A stretch of 64,000 nt of DNA. Source: Flavobacterium ustbae. Lineage in GTDB: Bacteria > Bacteroidota > Bacteroidia > Flavobacteriales > Flavobacteriaceae. The stretch lies in the NCBI RefSeq assembly GCF_003946915.1, contig NZ_RPOC01000012.1:54079-118078 (forward strand), read 5' to 3'. Shown here piece by piece: positions 1 to 7,740 of the stretch. The notes beneath the pieces were generated by a model that searched no databases, was not told where the DNA came from, and was given only the letters and a program-made list of their open reading frames with translations. How positions within the stretch are numbered: the stretch's first letter is position 1; each line of letters starts with the position of its first letter. Both the position numbers and the translations under genes were made by a program.

Positions 1-2289
1 AGCCATTCCATCTCCTCCTAAGTAAAAACGCTCAAACGGAATTACTCCCCTTTGTTGATTGTAAGCTCCTAAGAAACCAAACTCTGTAAGGGTTCTCAAT
101 ACTAGTTTTCCATATACTTTAGTATACCAATCTCCTTTAAATTTAACTTTGTAATATTCTAACCAGTTGTATTTTTTCTGATCGACTTTTGCTACATCTG
201 TGTCTGCACTTGCGTAATCAGATCCTACACTCGTAACTCTTCCTGATGAATCAGTTTTTATATAATCACCATTATTAAGTGGCTGTCCAAAATCATCTGA
301 TCTATTTGCACCAGTATATTGAGTCTTATATTCTTTTTGGTTTTGCAAATCACCATAATCAATACCATTAAATAATGAGTATGGAGGTGTAACTTTTGCA
401 CTAATACTAAATTCAGAACCATAAGTCGGGAATATCGGGTTTACCCCTTTATTACTTCTTGAAAGTCCAATAGTATAAGCTAAATTTCTTGATGCACCAT
501 TACCAAAAGTAAACAAACCTGTATTATAATTATTCAAGTCGTAGTGCTGATAACTTACAGATTGTGATAATACAAAATAGTCATCTGGAACAGTTAACCT
601 TTTAGCTAAACCAACTTGCACTGTAAAAATATTAAAACTTTTGCTTCTATCAACAGTTCGGGTAACGAAATTGTTAAGAAATTGCTTACTGTATGAAATT
701 GATGAACTAAACTGTACTGGTTTTTTTCCTCCAAACCAAGGCTCTGAGAATGACAAACTATAAGTTTGAAAGTAAGTACTTCCCTGTAAACGAAGTGCAA
801 CTTTTTGCCCATCTCCCATTGGTAAAGGCTTGTAGGATTCTTTATTAAAGATATTTCTAGCCGAGAAGTTATTGAACGAAAGCCCTAAGGTTCCGATGAA
901 ACCTCCTCCTCCGTAACCTCCCTGAAGCTCTACCTGGCTAGATCCTTTTTCTACAACATTATATTCGATATCAACAGTTCCAGCACCTGCATCTACGTTT
1001 TTAAACTTCGGATCGATTGCTTCAGGATCAAAGAAACCTAATTGTCCAATCTCACGAATCGTTCTTACTAATTGTTCTTTACTGTATTTTTCTCCTGGCT
1101 TTGTTCTTAACTCACGATAAATAACGTGATCGTTTGTTTTGTCATTTCCAACAACCGTAATTTTGTTGAAATAAGCAATAGGACCTTCTGTAACTCTAAT
1201 CTCAAAATCGATAGTATCGTTAACCGTTTTAACCTCTACCGCATTAATGTTTGAGAATAGATAACCGTTGTTTTGGTATAAGTTCGTAATATCTTCGGCA
1301 TCTGGTTTTGTCTTATCAGCAATTCTTTTTTCTAATAAAACTCCGTTATACGTTTCCCCTTTTTTAATTCCTAAATAACGGCTCAAAAGCTGGTCTGAAT
1401 AGACAGTATTTCCTAAGAACTTAATGTTTCCGAAGTAGTATTTATTTCCTTCTTCTACGTTAATATTAATAGCAAGGGTGTTTTTTTGTTTATTATATTT
1501 TACAGAATCATAAATTATACGAGCGTCACGATATCCTTTTTCTTTGTACGCTGCGATTACTTTTTCTAAGTCAGTTTTGTATTTCTCTGGAATAAATTTA
1601 GAAGCCTTAAAGACACGAATAAAGTTTTTCTGTTTGGTGTCCTTCATTGCAGCTCGCAATTGAGTGTCTGTAAGTTGTTTATTTCCAGTAAAATCAATGT
1701 TGCTGATTTTTACTTTATCTCCTTTATCTATTCTAACAAGCATATTAACTTGATGCCCGTTTATGGTATCTGGAGTATTTGTAATAGTAACTTTCGTGTT
1801 ATAAAAACCTTCTTTTTTGTATTTATTTTCGATGTAATTTTTGGTCGTAGTGATTAAGTTTTCGTTGACAATTTTGTTCTTTGTCAAGTTATTATCTTTA
1901 ATTAAGCCTTCTATTTTACTTTTCTTAACCCCTACAATTTTAACTTCATTTAATTTAGGAAGCTCAACGATATCTAAGTCTAAATAAATACTGTCGTTTT
2001 CTACTTTATTAACATAAAAAGCGATTTCATCAAAAAGTCCTAGTTTACCTAATTTTTTAATTGCGCTACTGATCTCTTCTCCTGGTACAGTAATTTCTTG
2101 ACCTTTTTGAAGTCCTGAAAACGTAACAACAGTCTGTTCATTGAAGCTTATTTTACCAACAACAGAAACTTTAGCTAGAATATATTTTTTCCCTTGATCA
2201 AAAGGAACTCTTTCCTGTGCTTTAACTTGTGAAAAACTACCCAGTAGTAAAAGGGTACAGATTATTTGCGGTATTCTTTTTTGTAACAC
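1..2289 (-). CDS. bamA: Outer-membrane assembly factor BamA (3' end beyond window)
   Basis: BamA is the outer-membrane Omp85 protein that folds and inserts beta-barrel proteins. 763 codons are visible before the window edge. A hydrophobic signal peptide (ICTLLLLGSF) ends near KAQ at residue 24. Repeated POTRA modules follow to about residue 430, recognisable by recurrent G-N-x-x-x-x-D patterns. A barrel region then carries the SEPWFGG motif near residue 517, and the visible part ends at ERFYLGGDGM, just before the expected loop-6 VRGF motif. There is no in-frame ATG. GTG codons lie at 2289 and 2313; the first starts 7 bases after uppS and is chosen here, while the second would overlap uppS by 17 bases. 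It is the last gene of a porG-like/uppS/bamA operon. The family assignment is secure; the start is uncertain. Confidence 0.93.
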   Translation of the reverse strand, partial: MLQKRIPQIICTLLLLGSFSQVKAQERVPFDQGKKYILAKVSVVGKISFNEQTVVTFSGLQKGQEITVPGEEISSAIKKLGKLGLFDEIAFYVNKVENDSIYLDLDIVELPKLNEVKIVGVKKSKIEGLIKDNNLTKNKIVNENLITTTKNYIENKYKKEGFYNTKVTITNTPDTINGHQVNMLVRIDKGDKVKISNIDFTGNKQLTDTQLRAAMKDTKQKNFIRVFKASKFIPEKYKTDLEKVIAAYKEKGYRDARIIYDSVKYNKQKNTLAININVEEGNKYYFGNIKFLGNTVYSDQLLSRYLGIKKGETYNGVLLEKRIADKTKPDAEDITNLYQNNGYLFSNINAVEVKTVNDTIDFEIRVTEGPIAYFNKITVVGNDKTNDHVIYRELRTKPGEKYSKEQLVRTIREIGQLGFFDPEAIDPKFKNVDAGAGTVDIEYNVVEKGSSQVELQGGYGGGGFIGTLGLSFNNFSARNIFNKESYKPLPMGDGQKVALRLQGSTYFQTYSLSFSEPWFGGKKPVQFSSSISYSKQFLNNFVTRTVDRSKSFNIFTVQVGLAKRLTVPDDYFVLSQSVSYQHYDLNNYNTGLFTFGNGASRNLAYTIGLSRSNKGVNPIFPTYGSEFSISAKVTPPYSLFNGIDYGDLQNQKEYKTQYTGANRSDDFGQPLNNGDYIKTDSSGRVTSVGSDYASADTDVAKVDQKKYNWLEYYKVKFKGDWYTKVYGKLVLRTLTEFGFLGAYNQQRGVIPFERFYLGGDGMA

Positions 2290-2296
2290 TAAAAAC

Positions 2297-3037
2297 TTAT
2301 TTAATTTGTTCACTGGTTTTTCCAAATCTACGTTCTCTTTTTTGATAACTAATAATAGCCTCATATAAATCTTGGTCTTTAAAGTCTGGCCATAAGACAT
2401 TAGTAAAATATAACTCTGCATAAGCGATCTGCCACAGCAAAAAATTACTTATTCTATGTTCTCCACTGGTTCGTATTAATAAATCTACGTCAGGTAAATT
2501 TTGCGTGTAAAGATGCTCATTTATAATTGAATCGTCAATAGTGTCTATTGAAATTATATTATTTTTAACTTTATCACTAATTGACTTTACAGCATTAACC
2601 AGTTCCTCTCTAGAGCCGTAGCTTAGAGCCAGAGTAAGAGTTAAGCGAGTATTGTTTTTAGTCTTTTCCATAACATCCAAAAGTTCTTTTTGGGCTGTTT
2701 TTGGCAATTTATCAAGATTTCCAATAGCGTTAAGTCTGATATTGTTTTCTTGAAGGGTAACAAGTTCTTTTTTTAATGAATTAATCAATATTTTCATTAG
2801 TGCCTGTACTTCAAGTTTTGGGCGGTTCCAGTTTTCTGTAGAGAAGGCGTATAAGGTTAAATACTCAATTCCAAGCCTAGCTGTGGTTTTGATTATTTCT
2901 TTTACAGATTTGGTGCCATTTTCGTGGCCAAATGCACGCAGAAAGCCTTGTTGTTTTGCCCAGCGTCCGTTGCCGTCCATAATAATGGCAAGGTGTTTTG
3001 GTAGGTTGGTGTGATCTATTGATTCTATTAAATTCAT
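2297..3037 (-). CDS. uppS: Isoprenyl transferase (undecaprenyl diphosphate synthase)
   Basis: UppS is a cis-prenyltransferase that condenses isopentenyl diphosphate onto farnesyl diphosphate to make undecaprenyl diphosphate, the lipid carrier for peptidoglycan and surface polysaccharides. The 246 residues show the diphosphate-binding MDGNGRWA motif (residues 20-27) with its catalytic Asp, the AFSTENW motif near residue 65, and RTSGEHR (189-195) followed by the W/AELYF region. Length is normal for the family. It lies 3 bp downstream of the porG-like gene and just upstream of bamA on the same strand, so it is probably cotranscribed with both. No anomalies are visible. Confidence 0.97.
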   Translation of the reverse strand: MNLIESIDHTNLPKHLAIIMDGNGRWAKQQGFLRAFGHENGTKSVKEIIKTTARLGIEYLTLYAFSTENWNRPKLEVQALMKILINSLKKELVTLQENNIRLNAIGNLDKLPKTAQKELLDVMEKTKNNTRLTLTLALSYGSREELVNAVKSISDKVKNNIISIDTIDDSIINEHLYTQNLPDVDLLIRTSGEHRISNFLLWQIAYAELYFTNVLWPDFKDQDLYEAIISYQKRERRFGKTSEQIK

Positions 3038-3040
3038 TTT

Positions 3041-3733
3041 TTATTCTGCGCAATAGCATGGTTTCTGTCCAAAGGTATACGTTAAAGTAATACCCGAAAA
3101 AACATACCAGTCATTATTATTTAAATTTCCAAACTTTAGGATAGTTGAATTGCTTGTGTTTGGGTTACTTCCGTCAATATTATCTGTAAAAGTGTAACGT
3201 GCTCCAACTTCAGCCCCTAAAACAAAGCGGGGTGTTATATTTGATTTTATACCTAATATTATAGGTATTGCAATTGAGCTTTGATTTTTTTGAGAATATA
3301 CGATATTTGGGTTTGTACTATATCTGTATAAATTATCGAAAAGAAAATAGTTTACACCCGAAAACACGTAAGGGGTTACTTTGGTGTGATAATCATGCAG
3401 GTTAAAGTCGAAAAAATTGAACTCTAGACCAGCAGAAAGTTCTTTAATGTTATTCTCAAAACGATATCCTCTTCCGCTACGCCCGGTTTCATCAGATTTT
3501 AGGTCGTTTCCAACGACGTTTGACTGTGTGTAGGAGAATCGCCAAGAATGTCTAGCACTTCTATTCCATTTATATAGAATACCAAAAGCTGGTTTTTCTG
3601 GGGCAATATAAGTTGTTTTTCCGACATCACCTACAAAGTTGCTTCCACCAAGAAAAACACCAATCTCATTGATTTGAGCATTAAGTGTAATAAAGGGGAA
3701 AAAACATAACAATAAATTAAAAATTTTCTTCAT
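3041..3733 (-). CDS. DUF6089 / PorG-like outer-membrane beta-barrel protein
   Basis: A 230-residue exported protein. A signal peptide (LLLCFFPFITLNAQ) is followed by alternating beta-strand sequence with many aromatic residues, typical of a small outer-membrane barrel. The N-terminal NEIGVFLGGSNFVGDVG and the chain ending in Gln-Lys-Pro-Cys-Tyr-Cys-Ala-Glu resemble the DUF6089 family, to which the T9SS component PorG belongs. The gene opens the operon with uppS and bamA and has a promoter directly upstream (3752-3780). A T9SS role would fit the T9SS substrate at 28.2-31.2 kb, but that link is inference; the family call rests on sequence recall and gene order. Confidence 0.75.
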   Translation of the reverse strand: MKKIFNLLLCFFPFITLNAQINEIGVFLGGSNFVGDVGKTTYIAPEKPAFGILYKWNRSARHSWRFSYTQSNVVGNDLKSDETGRSGRGYRFENNIKELSAGLEFNFFDFNLHDYHTKVTPYVFSGVNYFLFDNLYRYSTNPNIVYSQKNQSSIAIPIILGIKSNITPRFVLGAEVGARYTFTDNIDGSNPNTSNSTILKFGNLNNNDWYVFSGITLTYTFGQKPCYCAE

Positions 3734-3751
3734 TTAATTCAAAATTGCGTG

Positions 3752-3780
3752 CAAATATAATAATTATCAATACGAATCAA
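3752..3780 (-). promoter_or_regulatory. Promoter for the porG-like/uppS/bamA operon
   Basis: On the minus strand, TTG is followed after 18 bases by TATATTTG, matching the Bacteroidota sigma-A consensus TTG-N17-23-TAnnTTTG. The -7 box ends 18 bases upstream of the ATG at 3733. Confidence 0.75.
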
Positions 3781-3795
3781 AGTTCCTTTGCTTAA

Positions 3796-3957
3796 ATGTG
3801 CTTTTTTTTCAATTTACGTTATGATTTTGAGCCATTTAATGATGATTCACTACATGCAGAACGAGAAAATGTGGTATTATCGTATAGTGAAGAATCAGAA
3901 AAGAGTTTAATTTCTTTTATCTTCTCCCCAGAGCAGTTTGTTTCTCAAGGTCTTTAA
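3796..3957 (+). CDS. Candidate 53-residue ORF, antisense to the nadK 3' end
   Basis: An ATG at 3796 opens 53 codons ending in TAA at 3955-3957. The middle (residues 8-38) reads like protein (RYDFEPFNDDSLHAERENVV), with G frequent at first codon positions and A/T at third positions. The last 17 codons overlap the 3' end of nadK in antisense. No promoter or family is recognised. It may be a small gene, a remnant of a decayed gene, or chance. Confidence is low. Confidence 0.25.
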   Translation: MCFFFNLRYDFEPFNDDSLHAERENVVLSYSEESEKSLISFIFSPEQFVSQGL

Positions 3958-4791
3958 GAAAGTTTCGCCTGGTATTTCGACCATTTTAATTTTGTAATCG
4001 GTTTTTTTAATTTTTAAAACAGATTCGTTTTTTACTGATGAAATTCTCGAATCTAAAGAAACAAGATATTGATCTTCTCTTCCTGTCACACGTAGTGTAA
4101 TTTCGGTATCATCAGGAATAACAAGAGGTCTGGCGGTTAAATTATGAGGTGCAATTGGCGTAATTACAAGGCTTTTAACATCTGGCGTTAAAATTGGTCC
4201 GCCACAGCTTAAAGAATATCCTGTAGATCCAGTTGGCGTTGAAATGATTAATCCGTCGGCCCAATAAGAATTTAGATATTCATTATTTAAATAAGTTTCT
4301 ACTGTAATCATCGAAGTCGTGTCTTTTCTGCTGACTGTAACTTCGTTCATTGCAAAATTAAGTTCTTTAAAAGCTTCATTATAAGGTTCGCAGCTTATTC
4401 CTAACAAAGTTCTTTCAGAAGTGGTGTAGTTTTGATCTATCACAAATTGCAATAAACTTTCGATGTTCTCTTTCTGAACTTTAGCAAGAAAACCCAATCG
4501 GCCTGCATTTATACCTAATAATGGAACCCCCGAATTACGAACAAAAGCAGCGGCTCTTAAAATCGTACCATCACCACCAATACTAATCAGCATTTCAAAA
4601 CTATTGTCTAAAGCAGTGCTTGGAGAAAAAGTTTTGTATTCTTTTTTTACAAGCTGTTTTTCATAAAGCATTTTCAGAAAGTTTTCTTCAATTACCATTT
4701 CGACATTATTGGAATTGAAAAAAGAGAAAATATCTTTTATAATAGGTTCGGTGCTATTCTGATAGTATTGTCCGTAAATGGCTATTTTCAT
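3907..4791 (-). CDS. nadK: NAD kinase
   Basis: NadK phosphorylates NAD to NADP using ATP or polyphosphate, supplying the cell's NADP pool. The 294-residue protein has the hallmark GGDGT motif (72-76), NAGRLGFLA in the N-domain, the NE pair that contacts NAD (AMNEVTV), and the glycine-rich TPTGSTGYSLSCGGP segment near residue 190. Length and motif order are those of the bacterial family. It is separated from the upstream CBS-domain gene by 90 bp containing a hairpin (4816-4862), so the two may be transcribed independently. ATG start as given. Confidence 0.97.
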   Translation of the reverse strand: MKIAIYGQYYQNSTEPIIKDIFSFFNSNNVEMVIEENFLKMLYEKQLVKKEYKTFSPSTALDNSFEMLISIGGDGTILRAAAFVRNSGVPLLGINAGRLGFLAKVQKENIESLLQFVIDQNYTTSERTLLGISCEPYNEAFKELNFAMNEVTVSRKDTTSMITVETYLNNEYLNSYWADGLIISTPTGSTGYSLSCGGPILTPDVKSLVITPIAPHNLTARPLVIPDDTEITLRVTGREDQYLVSLDSRISSVKNESVLKIKKTDYKIKMVEIPGETFLKTLRNKLLWGEDKRN

Positions 4792-4815
4792 CTGGTGTTT
4801 AATCGATTTTTTATT

Positions 4816-4862
4816 TAATTGTTTAATCGTTAATTTTCTTCGTTAAAGCGATTAAACAATTA
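4816..4862. repeat. Inverted repeat between nadK and the CBS-domain gene
   Basis: Arms starting ATTGTTTAATCG and ending CGATTAAACAAT face each other across about 12 bases, with one 2-base bulge. On the minus strand this follows the CBS-domain gene. It lacks a clear T run, so its role as a terminator is uncertain. Confidence 0.55.
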
Positions 4863-4881
4863 ACCGATTCAACAAACAATA

Positions 4882-5541
4882 CTATATGTTTAAGTATTTG
4901 TCTAAATAATCTGATCGCTCTTTTAAGCTGTTAATATAAGTGTCTTCCTGATGTTCAGAAATAATTTCGTAACCATATCTTCTATAAGTCTGGATAATTT
5001 CATTGATTGCTCCCAAACCAATTTTTACCGTAATCTGAACATTTTCGGTATCAGCTTCAGAAACAAAACAGCCTAAAATTTTGCCGTTATTGCTTTCTAC
5101 AATTTGGCTTACCTCACTCATAGAATAATCCAAAAGCCCTTTTTGCACAATAATTATAGCGCCAGGTTCTTTTAAAAATGGTGTTTCTTGAAAAAACTTC
5201 ATGATGTCTACCATTTCATAATATCCTATATAATTATTGTTTTCATCAAGAATAGGAAGAATATTGGTGTGGTTTTTGGCAAAAACTTCTAAAACATCCA
5301 GCCAAATCATCGATTTTCTGGCAAAAAAACGTTCTAGAGTATATTTGTAATCAATTGCTTTTTTTTCAATGTCAAATGTTTCAACATCGTCAGAAGAGAT
5401 GCTTCCAATAAAAATACCATCTTCTAAAATCGGAAAATGAGAAAAATTTACATCGATAAAAAAGTCCTGAATCGAGGCTATCGTTTCCTGACTGTCAATC
5501 GCTCTGAAATCGTTTGTGATATAGTTTGTAATTTCTGTCAT
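4882..5541 (-). CDS. CBS-domain protein with ACT-like C-terminus
   Basis: A 219-residue soluble protein. Two CBS modules (about residues 1-60 and 70-125) carry the usual pattern of hydrophobic strand, FPILED or LPILDE, and G.I/G.. turns; such pairs bind adenine nucleotides. The C-terminal third (GAIIIVQKGLLDYSMSEVSQ onward) resembles an ACT-like regulatory domain. No enzymatic domain is present, so it is probably a stand-alone sensor. It lies upstream of nadK on the same strand and diverges from pdxJ. A nucleotide-sensing partnership with nadK is suggested by position only. Confidence 0.85.
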   Translation of the reverse strand: MTEITNYITNDFRAIDSQETIASIQDFFIDVNFSHFPILEDGIFIGSISSDDVETFDIEKKAIDYKYTLERFFARKSMIWLDVLEVFAKNHTNILPILDENNNYIGYYEMVDIMKFFQETPFLKEPGAIIIVQKGLLDYSMSEVSQIVESNNGKILGCFVSEADTENVQITVKIGLGAINEIIQTYRRYGYEIISEHQEDTYINSLKERSDYLDKYLNI

Positions 5542-5657
5542 AAATCAATTGAGGATATTTAGATGCAAAATAATCAAAAAATACCGAAAACTGCTCTGTT
5601 TTACTTTGTATTTTTGTCGTAACAAATATAAGATTACTAGAATTAATATCTATTTAT

Positions 5658-6371
5658 ATGACAAAATTAAGTGTAAATATCAATAAAATTGCAACGCTGC
5701 GAAATGCCCGAGGCGGAAATGTTCCAGATTTGTTAAAAGTGGCTGCAGATATTCAGCGATTTGGGGGGCAAGGAATTACAATTCATCCGCGTCCAGATGA
5801 ACGCCATATTCGTTATCAAGATGCACGCGATTTAAAAGCAATTGTGACAACAGAATATAATATTGAAGGAAATCCGCAGCACAATTTTATTGATTTGGTT
5901 TTAGAATGCAAGCCAGATCAGGTAACCTTGGTTCCAGATGCAATTGGAGCTATAACTTCTTCAGCAGGCTGGGATACTATCAAAAATCAAGAATATTTGA
6001 CAGAAGTGATTCAAGAATTTCAAAAAAACGGAATCAGAACTTCGATTTTTGTTGATCCAATTTTAGAAATGATTGAAGGAGCTAAGAAGACAGGAACAGA
6101 TAGAATAGAATTATATACTGAAGCTTTTGCACACCAATATGATTTAGGAAACGAAAGAGGGATTGATCCTTATGTTGAAGCGGCTAAATTGGCAAATGAA
6201 TTAGGATTAGGAATCAATGCTGGACACGATTTGAGTCTAGATAATATCAAGTTTTTTAAACAAAATATTCCTGGTTTATTAGAAGTTTCTATTGGTCATG
6301 CTTTAATTTCAGAAGCACTTTATCTTGGTTTGGATAATACGGTAAATATGTATCTAAATAAATTGAAATAA
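5658..6371 (+). CDS. pdxJ: Pyridoxine 5'-phosphate synthase
   Basis: PdxJ condenses 1-deoxy-D-xylulose 5-phosphate with 3-amino-2-oxopropyl phosphate to form pyridoxine 5'-phosphate, the last ring-forming step of DXP-dependent vitamin B6 synthesis. The 237-residue TIM-barrel protein begins with the typical [17 protein letters not shown], and has [10 protein letters not shown] (about 42-51), the VTLVPD strand, FVDP and the C-terminal [11 protein letters not shown] with the conserved His. A possible -7 box, TATTTTTG (5609-5616), precedes it. A palindromic spacer separates it from the downstream hydrolase gene. Confidence 0.97.
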   Translation: MTKLSVNINKIATLRNARGGNVPDLLKVAADIQRFGGQGITIHPRPDERHIRYQDARDLKAIVTTEYNIEGNPQHNFIDLVLECKPDQVTLVPDAIGAITSSAGWDTIKNQEYLTEVIQEFQKNGIRTSIFVDPILEMIEGAKKTGTDRIELYTEAFAHQYDLGNERGIDPYVEAAKLANELGLGINAGHDLSLDNIKFFKQNIPGLLEVSIGHALISEALYLGLDNTVNMYLNKLK

Positions 6372-6376
6372 CACTT

Positions 6377-6451
6377 TTGAGATTCTCCGCGAAATTCTTT
6401 GCGAAACTCTGTGTCATAACTTTTCCACAAAGATTCACAGAGAATCTCAAA
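6377..6451. repeat. Imperfect palindrome in the pdxJ-hydrolase spacer (family C)
   Basis: The left arm begins TTTGAGATTCTC and the right arm ends GAGAATCTCAAA. The arms continue with partly matching CGCGAAATTCTTTGCG and CACAAAGATTCACAG words. It is built of the same kind of CACAGA-type words as the other family C palindromes at 44.2, 45.1, 50.2 and 51.7 kb. Confidence 0.75.
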
Positions 6452-6467
6452 AAAATAAAGATTAAAT

Positions 6468-7232
6468 ATGCTATACTCAAAAATAGAAGGCGAAGGAAAA
6501 CCATTTATCATTATGCACGGATTTCTAGGAATGTCTGACAACTGGAAAACTCTTGCCGGGCAATATGTAGAAGCTGGATTTCAAGTTCATATTTTAGATT
6601 TAAGAAACCACGGACGCAGTTTCCATTCAGACGAGTGGAGTTACGAAGCAATGGTTCAAGATGTTTACGAATATTGTCAGGCAAATAATCTGACAAGAAT
6701 AGATATTTTGGGACACTCGATGGGAGGAAAAGTGGCGATGCTTTTTGCTACGACACATCCAGAAATTGTAGATAAATTAATTGTTGCAGATATTGGACCG
6801 AGATTCTACAAACAGCATCACCAAGATATTTTGGAAGGATTAAATGCCGTCGATTTTTCGGTAAAGCCAAGCCGAAATGATGTAGAGGCAACTTTGTCAC
6901 AATATGTTCCCGATTTTGGGACACGACAGTTTTTACTGAAAAACCTTTATTGGGCAGAACCTGGACAATTGGCTTTCAGATTTAATCTGCAAGCTTTTAA
7001 TAATAATCTGGATGCAATTGGGAAACCTTTGGCAGATGGTTTGGTTTTTGACAAACCGACATTGTTTATTCGCGGAGGAAATTCTGGCTATATTCAAGAT
7101 GCAGATATGGACGGAATCCGTCAGCATTTTCCAAATTTAAAACTAGAAACGATTCCAAACGCGGGACATTGGCTTCATGCTGAAAATCCGAAAATGTTTT
7201 TCGAAATGACAGCTTCCTTTTTAAAAGAGTAG
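6468..7232 (+). CDS. Alpha/beta-hydrolase, YbfF/esterase type
   Basis: A 254-residue cytoplasmic alpha/beta-hydrolase. The oxyanion-hole HGFLG (17-21), the DLRNHGRS motif, the nucleophile elbow GHSMGGK with Ser84, the post-elbow ADIGPR and a C-terminal AGHWLH with the catalytic His identify the family. It resembles YbfF-type acyl-CoA or carboxyl esterases; the true substrate is unknown. It follows pdxJ on the same strand after 96 bp holding a palindrome. ATG start; the hydrolase fold begins at once, with no signal peptide. Confidence 0.9.
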   Translation: MLYSKIEGEGKPFIIMHGFLGMSDNWKTLAGQYVEAGFQVHILDLRNHGRSFHSDEWSYEAMVQDVYEYCQANNLTRIDILGHSMGGKVAMLFATTHPEIVDKLIVADIGPRFYKQHHQDILEGLNAVDFSVKPSRNDVEATLSQYVPDFGTRQFLLKNLYWAEPGQLAFRFNLQAFNNNLDAIGKPLADGLVFDKPTLFIRGGNSGYIQDADMDGIRQHFPNLKLETIPNAGHWLHAENPKMFFEMTASFLKE

Positions 7233-7285
7233 TTTTTTGTGATAAAAATTTTAGTACTTTTATTTAAAATTTAAAAGAAAAAGTT

Positions 7286-7630
7286 ATGAAATTAATACTT
7301 AGACTTCTTGTTACAGCAGCTTTGGTTTTGTTATTGTCAAACCTTTTGACAGGGGTTCATGTTGCTAGTTTTGGAACAGCTGTAATTGTTGCCTTTGTTC
7401 TAGGATTGCTTAATTTGTTTATAAAACCAATACTTGTTATCCTGACATTGCCGGTAACAGTTGTTACACTTGGATTATTTTTATTAGTAATAAACGCCAT
7501 TATTATTATGCTATGCACAAATATTGTAGGAGGTTTTGCGGTCGATTCCTTCTGGACAGCATTAATATTCAGTGTAATTTTGTCTATTCTGCAATCTATC
7601 ACCTATAAAATACTGGGAGACGATAAATAA
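7286..7630 (+). CDS. Small four-helix membrane protein, YvlD / phage-holin-like family
   Basis: 114 residues, almost entirely hydrophobic, with four predicted membrane segments (about 5-22, 28-48, 53-77 and 86-108). The GLLNLFIKPILVILTLPVTVVTLGLF core is diagnostic of the PF04020-type family annotated as phage holin or YvlD. Despite that name there is no phage neighbourhood here, and the family is a common chromosomal membrane protein of unknown function. It starts 53 bp after the hydrolase gene and may be cotranscribed with it. Confidence 0.85.
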   Translation: MKLILRLLVTAALVLLLSNLLTGVHVASFGTAVIVAFVLGLLNLFIKPILVILTLPVTVVTLGLFLLVINAIIIMLCTNIVGGFAVDSFWTALIFSVILSILQSITYKILGDDK

Positions 7631-7675
7631 ATTAAAATCAGATTAAAAGGGCACTAAATACAATAGGTTAAAAAC

Positions 7676-7706
7676 TTGGTTGGGTTGCAAAAATTTTATA
7701 ATTTTG
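7676..7706 (+). promoter_or_regulatory. Promoter of tig, with a palindrome over the -7 box
   Basis: TTG (7676-7678), 20 bases, then TAATTTTG (7699-7706), 34 bases before the tig ATG. A palindrome with arms GGGTTGCAAAA (7682-7692) and TTTTGCAACCC (7702-7712) covers the spacer and -7 box and could be an operator. Confidence 0.65.
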
Positions 7707-7740
7707 CAACCCAATTTTATTATGTAAATTAAAGAAGAAG

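Noticed and set aside
7286..7630. Holin, hence a prophage
   Set aside because: The family name is historical; no phage genes lie nearby.
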